Assembly (NCBI GenBank): GCA_020161695.1
Contig: JAIUOO010000025.1
Location: forward strand, 1-64,000
Source of the DNA: Pseudomonadota bacterium
Lineage (GTDB): Bacteria > Pseudomonadota > Alphaproteobacteria > Rhizobiales > Phreatobacteraceae
Direction of reading: 5' to 3'
Length of the DNA stretch: 64,000 nucleotides
Positions 16,947-25,979 of the stretch are shown piece after piece (the first letter of the stretch is position 1; every line of letters begins with the position of its first letter). The notes below the pieces were generated by a model, which did no database searches, was not told the DNA's origin, and saw only the letters and a program-made list of their open reading frames with translations. A program made the translations under genes and the position numbers.

Positions 16947-18341
16947 TCACGCCTTCTCGATACCCGGCATGGCAAGAACGAGGTCGCGGAAAGCCTTGCC
17001 GCGCACCTCGAAATTCGGGAACTGGTCGTAGCTGGCGCAGGCCGGCGAGAGCAGCACGACCGGATCGGCAGCGCCATCAGCCGCCGCGTCGGCGGCAGCC
17101 ATGGCGACCGCCTTGTCCAGCGTGCCGGCGATGACATGCGGGTTGCCGCCGAGAGTGACAGCGAATTCCTCCGCTGACGAGCCGATCAGGTAGCTCTTGC
17201 GGATGCGCGGGAAGAAGCGGGCAAGCGGGGCAATGCCCCCCTCCTTCGGCTTACCACCGGCGATCCAGTAGATGTCGGAGAAGGCGGCCAGCGCCTTCTC
17301 GGTGGAATCGGCGTTGGTCGCCTTGGAATCGTTGACGAACAGCACCTTGCCGATGCGGCCGACCTGCTCCATGCGGTGCGGCAGGCCGGGAAAGCTCATC
17401 ATGGCGCGGACGATCTCGTCGCCCGCCAGCCCCAGCGCCTCGCAGGCGGCGTAGGCGGCCATGGCATTCTGGGCATTGTGCGTGCCGCGCAACGCGCCGA
17501 CGCGTGCCACCGAGAAGCGATGGACCATGGCGCCGGCCTTCATGCGGACGATGTCCGCGCCGTCGAGGTGGAGACCGTCGGAGAGCGGATTGCGGATGGA
17601 GACGCGCACCACCGTGCGCCCCGCCCGCTCCGCGCGGTCGGCCATGGCCTGGCTGTGGCGGTCATCGACACCGATGACGGCGGTCCCGCCCGGCTGGATG
17701 CCGGCGATCAGCCGTTCCTTCACCGCCGCGTAGTCGTCGAGCGTGCCGTGGCGGTCGAGATGGTCGGGCGTCACGTTGAGGCAGAGGCCGACCGAGGGAT
17801 CGATGGACGGCGTCAGGTCGATCTGGAACGACGAGCATTCGATGACGTGGAAGCGGCCCTTGGCCGGCGGTTCCAGCGACAGGATGGCCGTGCCGATATT
17901 GCCGCCCATCTGCGCGTCGCGTGCCGTCCTGGCGAGGATATGCGTGATCAGCGCCGTCGTCGTCGACTTGCCGTTGGTGCCGGTGATGGCGATGAACGGC
18001 GCGCTGGGCGCGGTGGCCCGTCGTTCGCGGCAGAACAGTTCGATGTCGCCGACGACTTCCACGCCGTTCGCCTGCGCGAGGCCGACGCTCCAGTGCGGCG
18101 CGGGATGGGTCAGCGGCACGCCGGGGGCGAGCACCAGCGCCGCCACCGACGACCAGTCGATGCCCCGCAGGTCGGCGGTCTCGTAGCCGGCCGCCGCCGC
18201 CTTTTCGAGCGAGATGGAGCTGTCGTCGAAGGCGATGACCCGCGCGCCACCCGCCTTGAGCGCGGCGCAGGTGGCAAGGCCCGAGCCGCCCAGCCCGAAG
18301 ACGGCGACATTGGCGCCCTTGAAAGTCGCGACCGGGACCAT
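16947..18341 (-). CDS. murD: UDP-N-acetylmuramoylalanine--D-glutamate ligase MurD
   Basis: Adds D-Glu to UDP-MurNAc-L-Ala. The 464-residue protein shows the FGLGGSGLATC Rossmann segment, the P-loop ITGTNGKSTTTAL (about 118-130), CLNVTPDHLDRHG, and FVNDSKATNADSTEKAL in the C-terminal domain. It starts next to the mraY stop with one spacer base. Confidence 0.98.
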   Translation of the reverse strand: MVPVATFKGANVAVFGLGGSGLATCAALKAGGARVIAFDDSSISLEKAAAAGYETADLRGIDWSSVAALVLAPGVPLTHPAPHWSVGLAQANGVEVVGDIELFCRERRATAPSAPFIAITGTNGKSTTTALITHILARTARDAQMGGNIGTAILSLEPPAKGRFHVIECSSFQIDLTPSIDPSVGLCLNVTPDHLDRHGTLDDYAAVKERLIAGIQPGGTAVIGVDDRHSQAMADRAERAGRTVVRVSIRNPLSDGLHLDGADIVRMKAGAMVHRFSVARVGALRGTHNAQNAMAAYAACEALGLAGDEIVRAMMSFPGLPHRMEQVGRIGKVLFVNDSKATNADSTEKALAAFSDIYWIAGGKPKEGGIAPLARFFPRIRKSYLIGSSAEEFAVTLGGNPHVIAGTLDKAVAMAAADAAADGAADPVVLLSPACASYDQFPNFEVRGKAFRDLVLAMPGIEKA

Positions 18342-18342
18342 G

Positions 18343-19425
18343 TCAGCGCAGCTTCAGGGTCGAGAGGCCCGCGAGCGCCAGGACGAAGGCGATGATCCAG
18401 AAGCGGACGACCACCTGCGGCTCCGACCAGCCCTTCTTCTCGAAATGATGGTGGATCGGCGCCATGCGGAAGACGCGCTTGCCGGTCAGTTTGAACGAGA
18501 CGACCTGCACGATGACCGAGACAGCCTCGAGCACGAACAGGCCGCCGACGACCAGCAGCACGATCTCGTGCTTCACCGCGACCGCGATGGTGCCGATGAG
18601 GCCGCCGAGCGCCAGCGAGCCGGTATCGCCCATGAAGATGTGGGCGGGCGGCGCGTTGAACCAGAGGAAGCCGAGCCCCGCCCCGATCAGCGCGCCGATG
18701 ATGACGACGATCTCGCCGGTGCCGGGCACGTGAGTGATCTGCAGGTAGTTGGCGAAGACGGCATTGCCCGAGAGATAGGCGATGACGCCGAACGTGCCGG
18801 CCGCGATCATGACGGGCACGATGGCGAGACCGTCGAGGCCGTCGGTGAGGTTCACGGCATTGCCGGAACCGACGATGACCAGCGCCCCGAAGACGATCAT
18901 CAGGTAGCCGATATTGATCGACAGGTCCTTGATGAAGGGAAAGAAGACCTGGGTGCCGAGCGGCTCGCGGGTGATGAACATGACCGCCATGACCGCAAGG
19001 CCGGCAATGACGAATTCCAGCGCGAGACGGGCGCGGCTCGAGAAGCCGGCATGGGTCTGCTTCGTCACCTTGAGGTAGTCGTCATAGAAGCCGATCGCCC
19101 CGAAGCCGAGCATGACGAACAGCAGGATCCAGACATAGGGGCTGCGCAGGTTGGCCCAGAGCAGGGTCGCGACAAGCAGGCCCGACAGGATCATCAGGCC
19201 GCCCATGGTGGGCGTGCCCTTCTTGGCCTGATGCGATTCAGGGCCATCAGCGCGGATCGGCTGGCCCTTGCCCTGTTTCAGGCGCAGGAGCTGGATCAGG
19301 CCCGGCCCGAACAGGAAGACGAAGATCAGCGCCGTGAAGATCGCCCCGCCAGTGCGGAAAGTGATGTAGCGGAAGACGTTGAGCGGGGAGAAGACGCTCG
19401 AATATTCGGCGAGGAATGCGAACAT
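18343..19425 (-). CDS. mraY: Phospho-MurNAc-pentapeptide transferase MraY
   Basis: Integral membrane enzyme that makes lipid I from UDP-MurNAc-pentapeptide and undecaprenyl phosphate. The 360 residues from the ATG at 19425 match the family length. About ten membrane segments are visible, with GFYDDYLKV, NLTDGLDGLAI (catalytic Asp pair), FMGDTGSLALGG and APIHHHFEKKGW. The frame extends to 19500, but the extra residues are not family-like. Confidence 0.98.
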   Translation of the reverse strand: MFAFLAEYSSVFSPLNVFRYITFRTGGAIFTALIFVFLFGPGLIQLLRLKQGKGQPIRADGPESHQAKKGTPTMGGLMILSGLLVATLLWANLRSPYVWILLFVMLGFGAIGFYDDYLKVTKQTHAGFSSRARLALEFVIAGLAVMAVMFITREPLGTQVFFPFIKDLSINIGYLMIVFGALVIVGSGNAVNLTDGLDGLAIVPVMIAAGTFGVIAYLSGNAVFANYLQITHVPGTGEIVVIIGALIGAGLGFLWFNAPPAHIFMGDTGSLALGGLIGTIAVAVKHEIVLLVVGGLFVLEAVSVIVQVVSFKLTGKRVFRMAPIHHHFEKKGWSEPQVVVRFWIIAFVLALAGLSTLKLR

Positions 19426-19519
19426 CGGTCTCAATCGTCCTTCGGGTCGTCGGTGCGCTTTCGGGCCGGCCGGGAGCCAGCCTGCCGTCCAAGAACACAC
19501 GCGACAAGAAACTCTTGCC

Positions 19520-19537
19520 GTTTCCAGAGCTGGAAAC
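19520..19537. repeat. Perfect palindrome between murF and mraY
   Basis: GTTTCCAG-ag-CTGGAAAC is a perfect 8-base inverted repeat with a 2-base centre, placed 3 bases after the murF stop in transcription order. It is not followed by a T-run on the minus strand. It could be an operator or a weak attenuating hairpin. Confidence 0.5.
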
Positions 19538-19540
19538 GAC

Positions 19541-20980
19541 CTATGCGGCGCCCTGCTGCTCGTCCGGAGCGATGGCCGGGAATTTCGCCTTCAGCGTCTC
19601 GACCAGAGGCGCCATGCGGCTGCCGCGCGAACCCTTGACCATGACGACGTCGCCCGCCTTGAGCGCGCGGATCACCAGCGGTTCGAGCTCGGCCGCAGTC
19701 GCGGCATAGGCTCCCCGGCGGTGCGCTGGCAAGGCCTTCCAGAGATTTTCCATCAGCGGGCCGGAGCAGAAGACGAGATCGATGCCCGCCTTGTTGAGCG
19801 GTTCGGCGACCGCGGCATGGAGCGCCGCGCCCTCGCTGCCGAGCTCCAGCATGTCGCCGAGGACGGCGAGGCGACGGCCGGAAGCCGCCTTCGGCGTGGT
19901 CGCGAGAACCGAGATGGCCGCGCGCAGCGAGACCGGATTGGCATTGTAGCTCTCGTCCAGCAGCGTGAAGCTGCCGGCGCCGAGGCGGCGCTGCGAACGC
20001 TCGCCGCGCCCGGCCACCGCGCGCGTCTCGCCGAGCGCCAGTGCCGCGACGGCAAGGTCGGCTCCCGCGAGCTTGGCCGCTGCCAGCACCGCGAGCGAGT
20101 TCATGGCAAGGTGCTTGCCGGGCGAGCCGATCTTGTAGGTGACTTCGGTGCCCATCACCCGCGCCGAGACCGTCGAGCAATTGGCGGAGAGGACGAGGCG
20201 CAGGAGCCTGACATCGGCCTCCTCGTGCTCGCCGAAGGAGACGATGGTGTCGATGCCGGCCGCGCGGGCGGCGCGGGCGAGGCGGTCGAAATGCCGGGTG
20301 TCGCGCGGTAGCACCGCCGCGCCGCCGTGCTCGACGCCCGCGAAAATCTCCGCCTTGGCATCGGCGATGGCCTCGATCGTACCGAGATTCTCGATATGCA
20401 CCGCCTCGATCGTGGTGATGACCGCGATGTCCGGCTTCACCATGCGCGTGAGGGGCGTGATCTCTCCGGCATGGTTCATGCCGATCTCGAAGACGCCGAA
20501 CTGGCTCGCCGCTGGCATGCGCGCGAGCGTCAGCGGCACGCCGATATGGTTGTTGAAGCTCTTCGGCGGGGCGTGCGTGCGCCCTTCGCGCGCGAGCACG
20601 TGCGCGAGGGCTTCCTTGGTCGAGGTCTTGCCGATGGAGCCGGTGACCGCGACGATCTTCGCGGCGGTGCGGGCTCGCGCGACGACGCCGGCCTTCTCGA
20701 GAGCCTTCAGCGGGTCGGCGACGATCAGGTAGGCGCCGGGAGGAGCGCCCTGCGCCCATTCCTCGGAAACGATGGCAACCGCCGCGCCCTTGTCGAGGGC
20801 GCCCTGCACGAAGGCATGGCCGTCATGGGCATGGCCCCTGATCGCCACATAGGCCTCGCCGGCCTCGAGCGTGCGGGTGTCGATGGAGATATCGGCGATG
20901 GTCGCTGCCGGCTTGCCGGTGAGGCGGCCACCCATGGCGCGTGCCAGCGCTTCGGTGGTCCAGAGAGGCTGCTGGCTCAT
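19541..20980 (-). CDS. murF: UDP-MurNAc-tripeptide--D-Ala-D-Ala ligase MurF
   Basis: Adds the D-Ala-D-Ala dipeptide made by Ddl. The 479-residue protein has SIDTRTLEAGEAYVAI in the N-terminal domain, the P-loop VTGSIGKTSTKEAL (about 114-127), SFNNHIGVPLTL, GMNHAGEI, and LLDESYNANPVSL in the C-terminal domain. The ATG overlaps the murE stop by 4 bases. Confidence 0.98.
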   Translation of the reverse strand: MSQQPLWTTEALARAMGGRLTGKPAATIADISIDTRTLEAGEAYVAIRGHAHDGHAFVQGALDKGAAVAIVSEEWAQGAPPGAYLIVADPLKALEKAGVVARARTAAKIVAVTGSIGKTSTKEALAHVLAREGRTHAPPKSFNNHIGVPLTLARMPAASQFGVFEIGMNHAGEITPLTRMVKPDIAVITTIEAVHIENLGTIEAIADAKAEIFAGVEHGGAAVLPRDTRHFDRLARAARAAGIDTIVSFGEHEEADVRLLRLVLSANCSTVSARVMGTEVTYKIGSPGKHLAMNSLAVLAAAKLAGADLAVAALALGETRAVAGRGERSQRRLGAGSFTLLDESYNANPVSLRAAISVLATTPKAASGRRLAVLGDMLELGSEGAALHAAVAEPLNKAGIDLVFCSGPLMENLWKALPAHRRGAYAATAAELEPLVIRALKAGDVVMVKGSRGSRMAPLVETLKAKFPAIAPDEQQGAA

Positions 20981-22461
20981 GCGGCAGGCCCTTTCGAGGC
21001 AGAAGAAGCGGAGAAATCGCGGATCGCCTCGGCGGCGACCTCGTGATCGGAGAAGGGGAGCGTCTTGGAGCCGATGATCTGGCCGGTTTCGTGACCTTTT
21101 CCCGCTATCACCAGCAAATCGCCCGGGCCGAGGTCTCGGACGGCGGTGCGGATCGCCTCGGCGCGGTCGCCGATCTCCTCGGCCCCGGGCGCGCCGGCGA
21201 GGACCTGCGCGCGGATGGCAGCGGGGTCCTCGGAGCGGGGATTGTCATCGGTGATGATGGCGCGGTCGGCCTTCTCGACGGCGATGCGGCCCATGATCGG
21301 GCGCTTGCCGGGATCGCGGTCGCCGCCACAGCCGACCACGACCACGAGCCTGCGCGAGGCGAAGGGACGCGCCGCCTCCAGCACCTTTTCGAGCGCGTCG
21401 GGCTTGTGCGCGTAGTCCACGACGACCGGGGCGCCATCCTTGGAGCCGACGAATTCCAGCCGCCCCTTGGCGCCTTCGAGCTGTTCGAGCGCGGCGAAGG
21501 CCCGGTCCGGCGGAACGCCGCAGCCAATGGCAAGGCCCGCCGCGAGCAGGGCGTTGTCGACCTGGAAACTGCCGAGTAGCGGGATGCGGACCTGCCAGTC
21601 TCGGCCGAAGGCGGCGATGCGGACCACCTGCCCCGCCCCGTCGATAACCTCGGAGCGGATGGCGATGCCGCCGTTCCTGTCCTCGTCGCCGCGTCCGACG
21701 GCGATGACGCGCTGGCCGCGCGCCCTGGCGGCGGCGATGAACGGGGCGCCCTCCGCGCCGGCCATGACCACGGCTGTCCCATCGGCGGGCAGCAGGTCGG
21801 TGAACAGGCGCAGCTTGGCCGTGCGGTAGGCTTCGACCGTGTGGTGATAGTCGAGATGGTCGCGCGACAGATTGGTGAAGCCTGCCGCCCTGATCCTGAC
21901 ACCGTCCAGCCGGTGCTGGTCGAGCCCGTGGGAGGAGGCCTCGAAGGCGACGTGGGTGACACCCTCGCCGGCCAGCGTGTCGAGCGTCTGGTGCAGCGTC
22001 ACCGGGTCCGGCGTCGTCAGCCCACCATAGACCTCGCCCGATGGCCGGACGACGCCGACCGTGCCGATGGAGGCGGCCGGGTGGCCGTCGGCCTGAAAGA
22101 TCTGACGCAGGAAGGCCGCGACGGAGGTCTTGCCGGAGGTGCCGGTGACAGCCGCTATCGTGGCCGGCTGGCGCGCATGGAAGCGACTGGCGGCCAGCGA
22201 CAGCGTCCGCCTCGCATTGGCCACCCGGACCACCGGCACGCCCGCGACCTCGGCCGGCGCATCGGGCTTGTCGGTGACGATGGCGGAGGCTCCGGCTTTC
22301 GCGGCGGCTTCGGCATAGGCCATGCCGTCCACCTTCTCGCCCTTCAACGCGAAGAACGCCGTGCCGCCGGCAACCGCGCGGCTGTCGGCGGTCAGGCCGG
22401 AAACCGGACGGCTGGCAAAAGCGGCAGGTGTTTCGTCGGCGAGAATGGTCGAAAGCTGCAT
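20977..22461 (-). CDS. murE: UDP-MurNAc-L-Ala-D-Glu--meso-diaminopimelate ligase MurE
   Basis: Adds the third residue of the stem peptide. The DNPR motif in TDDNPRSEDP marks the meso-diaminopimelate-specific type, as expected for a Gram-negative. It also shows VTGTSGKTSVAAFL (P-loop), NLSRDHLDYHHT and VVDYAHKPDAL. I chose the ATG at 22461 (494 residues); the ATG at 22470 is equally possible, and the open frame further upstream to 22557 runs through a 13-base tandem repeat and looks non-coding. Confidence 0.96.
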   Translation of the reverse strand: MQLSTILADETPAAFASRPVSGLTADSRAVAGGTAFFALKGEKVDGMAYAEAAAKAGASAIVTDKPDAPAEVAGVPVVRVANARRTLSLAASRFHARQPATIAAVTGTSGKTSVAAFLRQIFQADGHPAASIGTVGVVRPSGEVYGGLTTPDPVTLHQTLDTLAGEGVTHVAFEASSHGLDQHRLDGVRIRAAGFTNLSRDHLDYHHTVEAYRTAKLRLFTDLLPADGTAVVMAGAEGAPFIAAARARGQRVIAVGRGDEDRNGGIAIRSEVIDGAGQVVRIAAFGRDWQVRIPLLGSFQVDNALLAAGLAIGCGVPPDRAFAALEQLEGAKGRLEFVGSKDGAPVVVDYAHKPDALEKVLEAARPFASRRLVVVVGCGGDRDPGKRPIMGRIAVEKADRAIITDDNPRSEDPAAIRAQVLAGAPGAEEIGDRAEAIRTAVRDLGPGDLLVIAGKGHETGQIIGSKTLPFSDHEVAAEAIRDFSASSASKGPAA

Positions 22462-22524
22462 GGCGGGCATTGCGAGGTAAGGCTCACTGGCATGAGCGGC
22501 AGGCACTCGGGATCGCAGTCTGGG

Positions 22525-22560
22525 CAGGCACTCTGGACAGGCACTCTGGACAGGCACTTG
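22525..22560. repeat. 13-base tandem repeat ahead of murE
   Basis: CAGGCACTCTGGA occurs at 22525-22537 and again at 22538-22550, followed by a third, diverged copy beginning CAGGCACTTG at 22551. It lies in the 128-base gap between the ftsI stop and the murE start. Copy number could vary between strains. Confidence 0.7.
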
Positions 22561-22589
22561 GGGCGGGCGTTGGGCGGCTGTGAGGCCGC

Positions 22590-24335
22590 TCAGCGCCCGG
22601 GCATGCGGTAGCCGGCCTGGATCGCCTGCATGGCGGGCGGCATGTCGAAGCGCGGCTGGAGGCCGAGCAGAGGAGCGGCGCGGGCGATCACCCGGCCCGC
22701 CGTCGGCGCGGCGTTGAAGCCGGCGGTGGCGAGGCCGTGGGTTTCCGGGATGCCGCGCGGCTCATCGAGCGTGACGAGCAACAGATAGCGCGGCTGATCG
22801 GCCGGGAAAATCGCCATGAACGAGTTGAGCAGCCGGTCCTTGGCATAGCGGCCGCCGATGACCTTTTCGGCCGTGCCGGTCTTGCCGCCGACATAGAAGC
22901 CCTCGACATCGGCGCGCCGGCCGGAGCCGCGCTCGGAATTGAGCCGCATCAGGAAGCGCATGGCGACCGAGGTCTCGGGCCGGATGACCTGCCGGCTCGC
23001 GGCCTCCACCTGCTCGGGCGTCCGGCGCAGGAAGGTCGGTTGGATCAGGCGGCCGCCATTGATCAGCGCGGCCGTGCCCATCACGGCCTGCAGCGGGGCG
23101 ACCGACAGGCCGTGGCCGAAGGAGACGGTCGCCGTGGTGATGTCCGCCCAGCGGCGCGGCACCAGCGGCGCGGTCGAAGGGCCGATCTCGGTATTGACGC
23201 GGTCGAACTGGCCGAGCCGGCGCAGGAAGTTGCGCTGGTGCTCGCCGCCGAGCGTCAGCGCCATGCGGCTGGTGCCGATGTTCGAGGAATAGGTGAAGAC
23301 CTCGGGCAGGGTCAGCACGCGGCGCTGGGCGTGGAAGTCCTTCACCTGATGCCGGCCGACCGACATCGGAAAGCGCGCATCCAGCGTCGAATTGATGTTG
23401 AACCGGCCGGAATCGAGCGCCATGGCGGTGGTCAGCGCCTTCATCACCGAACCCATCTCGTAGACGCCGGTAGTGATGCGGTTGGCGCGGTCGAAACCGG
23501 CGGCGGTCGCGGGCCGGTTCGGGTCGTAGTCGGGGATCGAGGCGAGAGCCACGACCTCGCCGGTGTTCACGTCGATGAGCACGCCCGAAGCCGCCTTGGC
23601 GCGGAACTTCTGATGCGCCTGGACGAGCTCGTCGCGCAGCACATGCTGAATGCGCAGGTCGATGGAGAGCTGAACCGGCGCCTGTGAACGGTCGGTGACG
23701 AGGCCGGCGCGATGCAGTTCGGCCAGGCCCTGATTGTCGATGTAGCGCTCGATGCCGCCGAGGCCCTGATTGTCGACATTGACCATGCCGAGCACGTGCG
23801 ACAGCGTCGAGCCGTTCGGGTAGGAGCGCTTGGCCTCGCGCAGGAAGCCGACGCCGGGAATGCCGAGCCGGTGGATCTGGTCGCGCTGCTGCGGCGTGAT
23901 CTCGCGACGCAGCCAGACGAAACCCTTGCCGGAGCGCAGGCGCTCGCGAACCTCGCGCTGGTCGAGGTCCGGGAGAACGGCGGTCAGGAGTTCCGTCGCC
24001 TCGTCGACGTCGAAGCTTGCAACCAGCTTCTTCGGCTCGGCGAACAGGGAAATGGTGCGCACGTCGGTCGCCAGCACCTCGCCGTTGCGGTCGAGGATGT
24101 CGGGCCGCGTGGCGGAGACGGCCTCGGCGCTGCGCACGCCGGCCGCCTGGCTGCGGTCGTAGCGCACGACATAGAGCATCATGCTGGTCGCAATGACCGC
24201 ATAGAGCGCGCCGAAGGCCAGCATGGCGAGGCGGATGCGCGACTTGGCCTTGCGCAGGCGCCCGGATTGCGGGCCCGCGAGCACCCAGGCGAAGAACAGC
24301 CGTGCCCGCATCAGGAAGGAGAGCTTCGGAGCCAT
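22590..24335 (-). CDS. ftsI: Septal peptidoglycan transpeptidase FtsI (PBP3)
   Basis: Class B penicillin-binding protein that crosslinks septal wall. The 581-residue protein has a basic cytoplasmic tail, one membrane segment (about 36-56), a PBP dimerisation domain starting at RPDILDRNGEVLA, and a transpeptidase domain with active-site S296-V-M-K299, S350-S-N352 and K485-T-G487. The start overlaps the ftsL stop by one base (TGATG on the minus strand). An Ala/Met-rich C-terminal tail follows the last motif. Confidence 0.97.
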   Translation of the reverse strand: MAPKLSFLMRARLFFAWVLAGPQSGRLRKAKSRIRLAMLAFGALYAVIATSMMLYVVRYDRSQAAGVRSAEAVSATRPDILDRNGEVLATDVRTISLFAEPKKLVASFDVDEATELLTAVLPDLDQREVRERLRSGKGFVWLRREITPQQRDQIHRLGIPGVGFLREAKRSYPNGSTLSHVLGMVNVDNQGLGGIERYIDNQGLAELHRAGLVTDRSQAPVQLSIDLRIQHVLRDELVQAHQKFRAKAASGVLIDVNTGEVVALASIPDYDPNRPATAAGFDRANRITTGVYEMGSVMKALTTAMALDSGRFNINSTLDARFPMSVGRHQVKDFHAQRRVLTLPEVFTYSSNIGTSRMALTLGGEHQRNFLRRLGQFDRVNTEIGPSTAPLVPRRWADITTATVSFGHGLSVAPLQAVMGTAALINGGRLIQPTFLRRTPEQVEAASRQVIRPETSVAMRFLMRLNSERGSGRRADVEGFYVGGKTGTAEKVIGGRYAKDRLLNSFMAIFPADQPRYLLLVTLDEPRGIPETHGLATAGFNAAPTAGRVIARAAPLLGLQPRFDMPPAMQAIQAGYRMPGR

Positions 24336-24748
24336 CAGCGGCCTCCTGCCGGACGGCGCTGCGGCAGCGGCGCGCCTCCGCCGGTGGCCGGGCGGACCGA
24401 GCCGGTGGCTGTCGGATCGGCCGTGCCGTCCATCGCCTCCAGCATCGAGCCGATCGGGTCCGGGTCGACGAACGGCTTGTCCGGCAGGTTGGCGAGGTCG
24501 TGCATCTGGTTGATCTGGAGCGGCTTCAGGCTGAGGTGACGCTCAGCCAGCGCCTGCAGGCGGTCAGGGCTGTTGAGATGCGCCCATTGCGCCCGCAACT
24601 CGGTGATCGCCTCGCGCTCGCGATTGATTTCAAGGCGCAGCCTGGCGACCTGCTCGGCATGACGTGTCGCCTCATACTTGACGCGATAGACCACGACGGC
24701 CGCGACGATCAGCGCGGCTACGACGACGATGTTGATGAAGCGCATCAT
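24335..24748 (-). CDS. ftsL: FtsL-like divisome protein
   Basis: A 137-residue bitopic protein with one N-terminal membrane segment (about 5-21), then a heptad-type helix (about 25-60) and a Pro/Gly-rich tail. Size, topology and position between rsmH and ftsI identify it as FtsL, which with FtsB activates FtsWI. Sequence conservation in this family is low, so the call rests mainly on context. Its ATG overlaps the rsmH stop. Confidence 0.85.
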   Translation of the reverse strand: MMRFINIVVVAALIVAAVVVYRVKYEATRHAEQVARLRLEINREREAITELRAQWAHLNSPDRLQALAERHLSLKPLQINQMHDLANLPDKPFVDPDPIGSMLEAMDGTADPTATGSVRPATGGGAPLPQRRPAGGR

Positions 24749-25722
24749 CGGCGCACGCTCCTCGCAGGCGCGGCTGTTCGTTCGGCGGCACGCAGCTTGG
24801 CCGAGCGCGCGCGCGGATTGACGGCGGCCTCGGCGTCGGAGGCGGCAACCGCCTTGCGGCCGATGAGGGTGAAGGTCGGATCGGGCACCTGCGCCGCCGG
24901 CGCGTGGCGCGAGCCGCCGGCGGTGCGGGCCGAGCGCTCCGCCATGAACTGCTTGACGATCCGGTCTTCCAGCGAGTGGAAGGTGACGACCACCAGCCGC
25001 CCGCCGGGCTTGAGAACACGCTCCGCGGCCTCCAGCGCCGTCTCCAGTTCGCCGAGCTCGTCGTTCACCGCGATGCGGAGCGCCTGGAAGGTGCGCGTCG
25101 CGGGATGGATGTCGCCGGGCTTGGAGCGCACGACCTTGGCGACGATGTCGGCGAGACGCTTCGTCGTCGTGATCGGCGCTTCGGCGCGCTCGCGGACGAT
25201 CGCCTTGGCGATGTGGCGCGACAGGCGCTCCTCGCCATAGGTGTAGATGAGGTTGGCGAGCGCCGTCTCGTCGAGCCGGGCGACGAGGTCCGCCGCGCTC
25301 TCGCCGGACATCGCCATGCGCATGTCAAGCGGTCCGTCGAAGCGGAAGGAGAAACCGCGCTCGGCCTGGTCGAGCTGCATCGACGAGACGCCGATGTCGA
25401 GCACGACGCCGTCGACCGTCTCGCGACCCCGCGATTGCGCGATGTCGTCGAGCCCGGAGAACTCGCCCTCGGCGAGCATCAGGCGACCGGCGGATGAAGC
25501 CACCAGCGGCGCGCCAGCGGCAATGGCAGTGGGGTCGCGGTCGATGGCGATGACCTCGGCACCGGCATCGAGAATGGCGCGGGTGTAGCCGCCGGCGCCG
25601 AACGTGCCGTCGACGATCGTCTCGCCGGCCTTCGGCGCGAGGGCGGCAAGAACTTCGGCGAGCAGCACGGGAACGTGCCGGGCCTCGCCCGCCGCGCCTC
25701 CGCTGATCTGTCCGCTCGCCAT
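24745..25722 (-). CDS. rsmH: 16S rRNA (cytosine-1402-N4) methyltransferase RsmH
   Basis: SAM-dependent methyltransferase (formerly MraW) and first gene of this dcw cluster. The 325 residues from the ATG at 25722 have AGAGG upstream at good spacing. Key segments: HVPVLLAEVLAAL, DGTFGAGGYT (SAM-binding), AIDRDPTAIAAG, DGVVLDIGVSSMQLDQAERGFSF (positions about 105-128), and VVTFHSLEDRIVKQFM. The open frame extends upstream to 25848, but the added part is Pro/Arg-rich and not family-like. In most bacteria mraZ precedes this gene; here it does not. Confidence 0.97.
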   Translation of the reverse strand: MASGQISGGAAGEARHVPVLLAEVLAALAPKAGETIVDGTFGAGGYTRAILDAGAEVIAIDRDPTAIAAGAPLVASSAGRLMLAEGEFSGLDDIAQSRGRETVDGVVLDIGVSSMQLDQAERGFSFRFDGPLDMRMAMSGESAADLVARLDETALANLIYTYGEERLSRHIAKAIVRERAEAPITTTKRLADIVAKVVRSKPGDIHPATRTFQALRIAVNDELGELETALEAAERVLKPGGRLVVVTFHSLEDRIVKQFMAERSARTAGGSRHAPAAQVPDPTFTLIGRKAVAASDAEAAVNPRARSAKLRAAERTAAPARSVRR

Positions 25723-25979
25723 ATGCCGCCTCTCCCGAACGGCCGTCAGAGGCCGCCGGCGGGCGCGTGACCGGTCCCGAATCGCCAGCCGCGCGAAGAG
25801 ATCGCGCGGCGGGGGCGGCGGGACAGGCTCAGCGCTGCGAACCGGCATGGCATCACGGACGTCGTGACGATCACGCCCGCAAAGGCCGCTTCGCGAACCC
25901 GTGTCGTCAACGTCTCATTAACGCGACACGCCGTTAAAAAACGGTTTCCGTGAACGATTTGGTGACCATGAGGCGGCGG
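25723..25979. other. Upstream region of the dcw cluster without mraZ
   Basis: This 257-base gap between the tail-end of the HdeD-like gene and rsmH should hold the promoter of the dcw cluster. I see no mraZ reading frame and no run of MraZ-type TGGG direct repeats. A small inverted repeat, CCGTT-aaaa-AACGG, lies near 25931-25944, and two TTAA tetramers stand at 25918-25921 and 25934-25937. No convincing -35/-10 pair was identified. Confidence 0.6.

Noticed and set aside
25918..25937. A CtrA binding site formed by two TTAA tetramers ahead of the dcw cluster
   Set aside because: The tetramers are 12 bases apart, not the 7 of the usual CtrA site.
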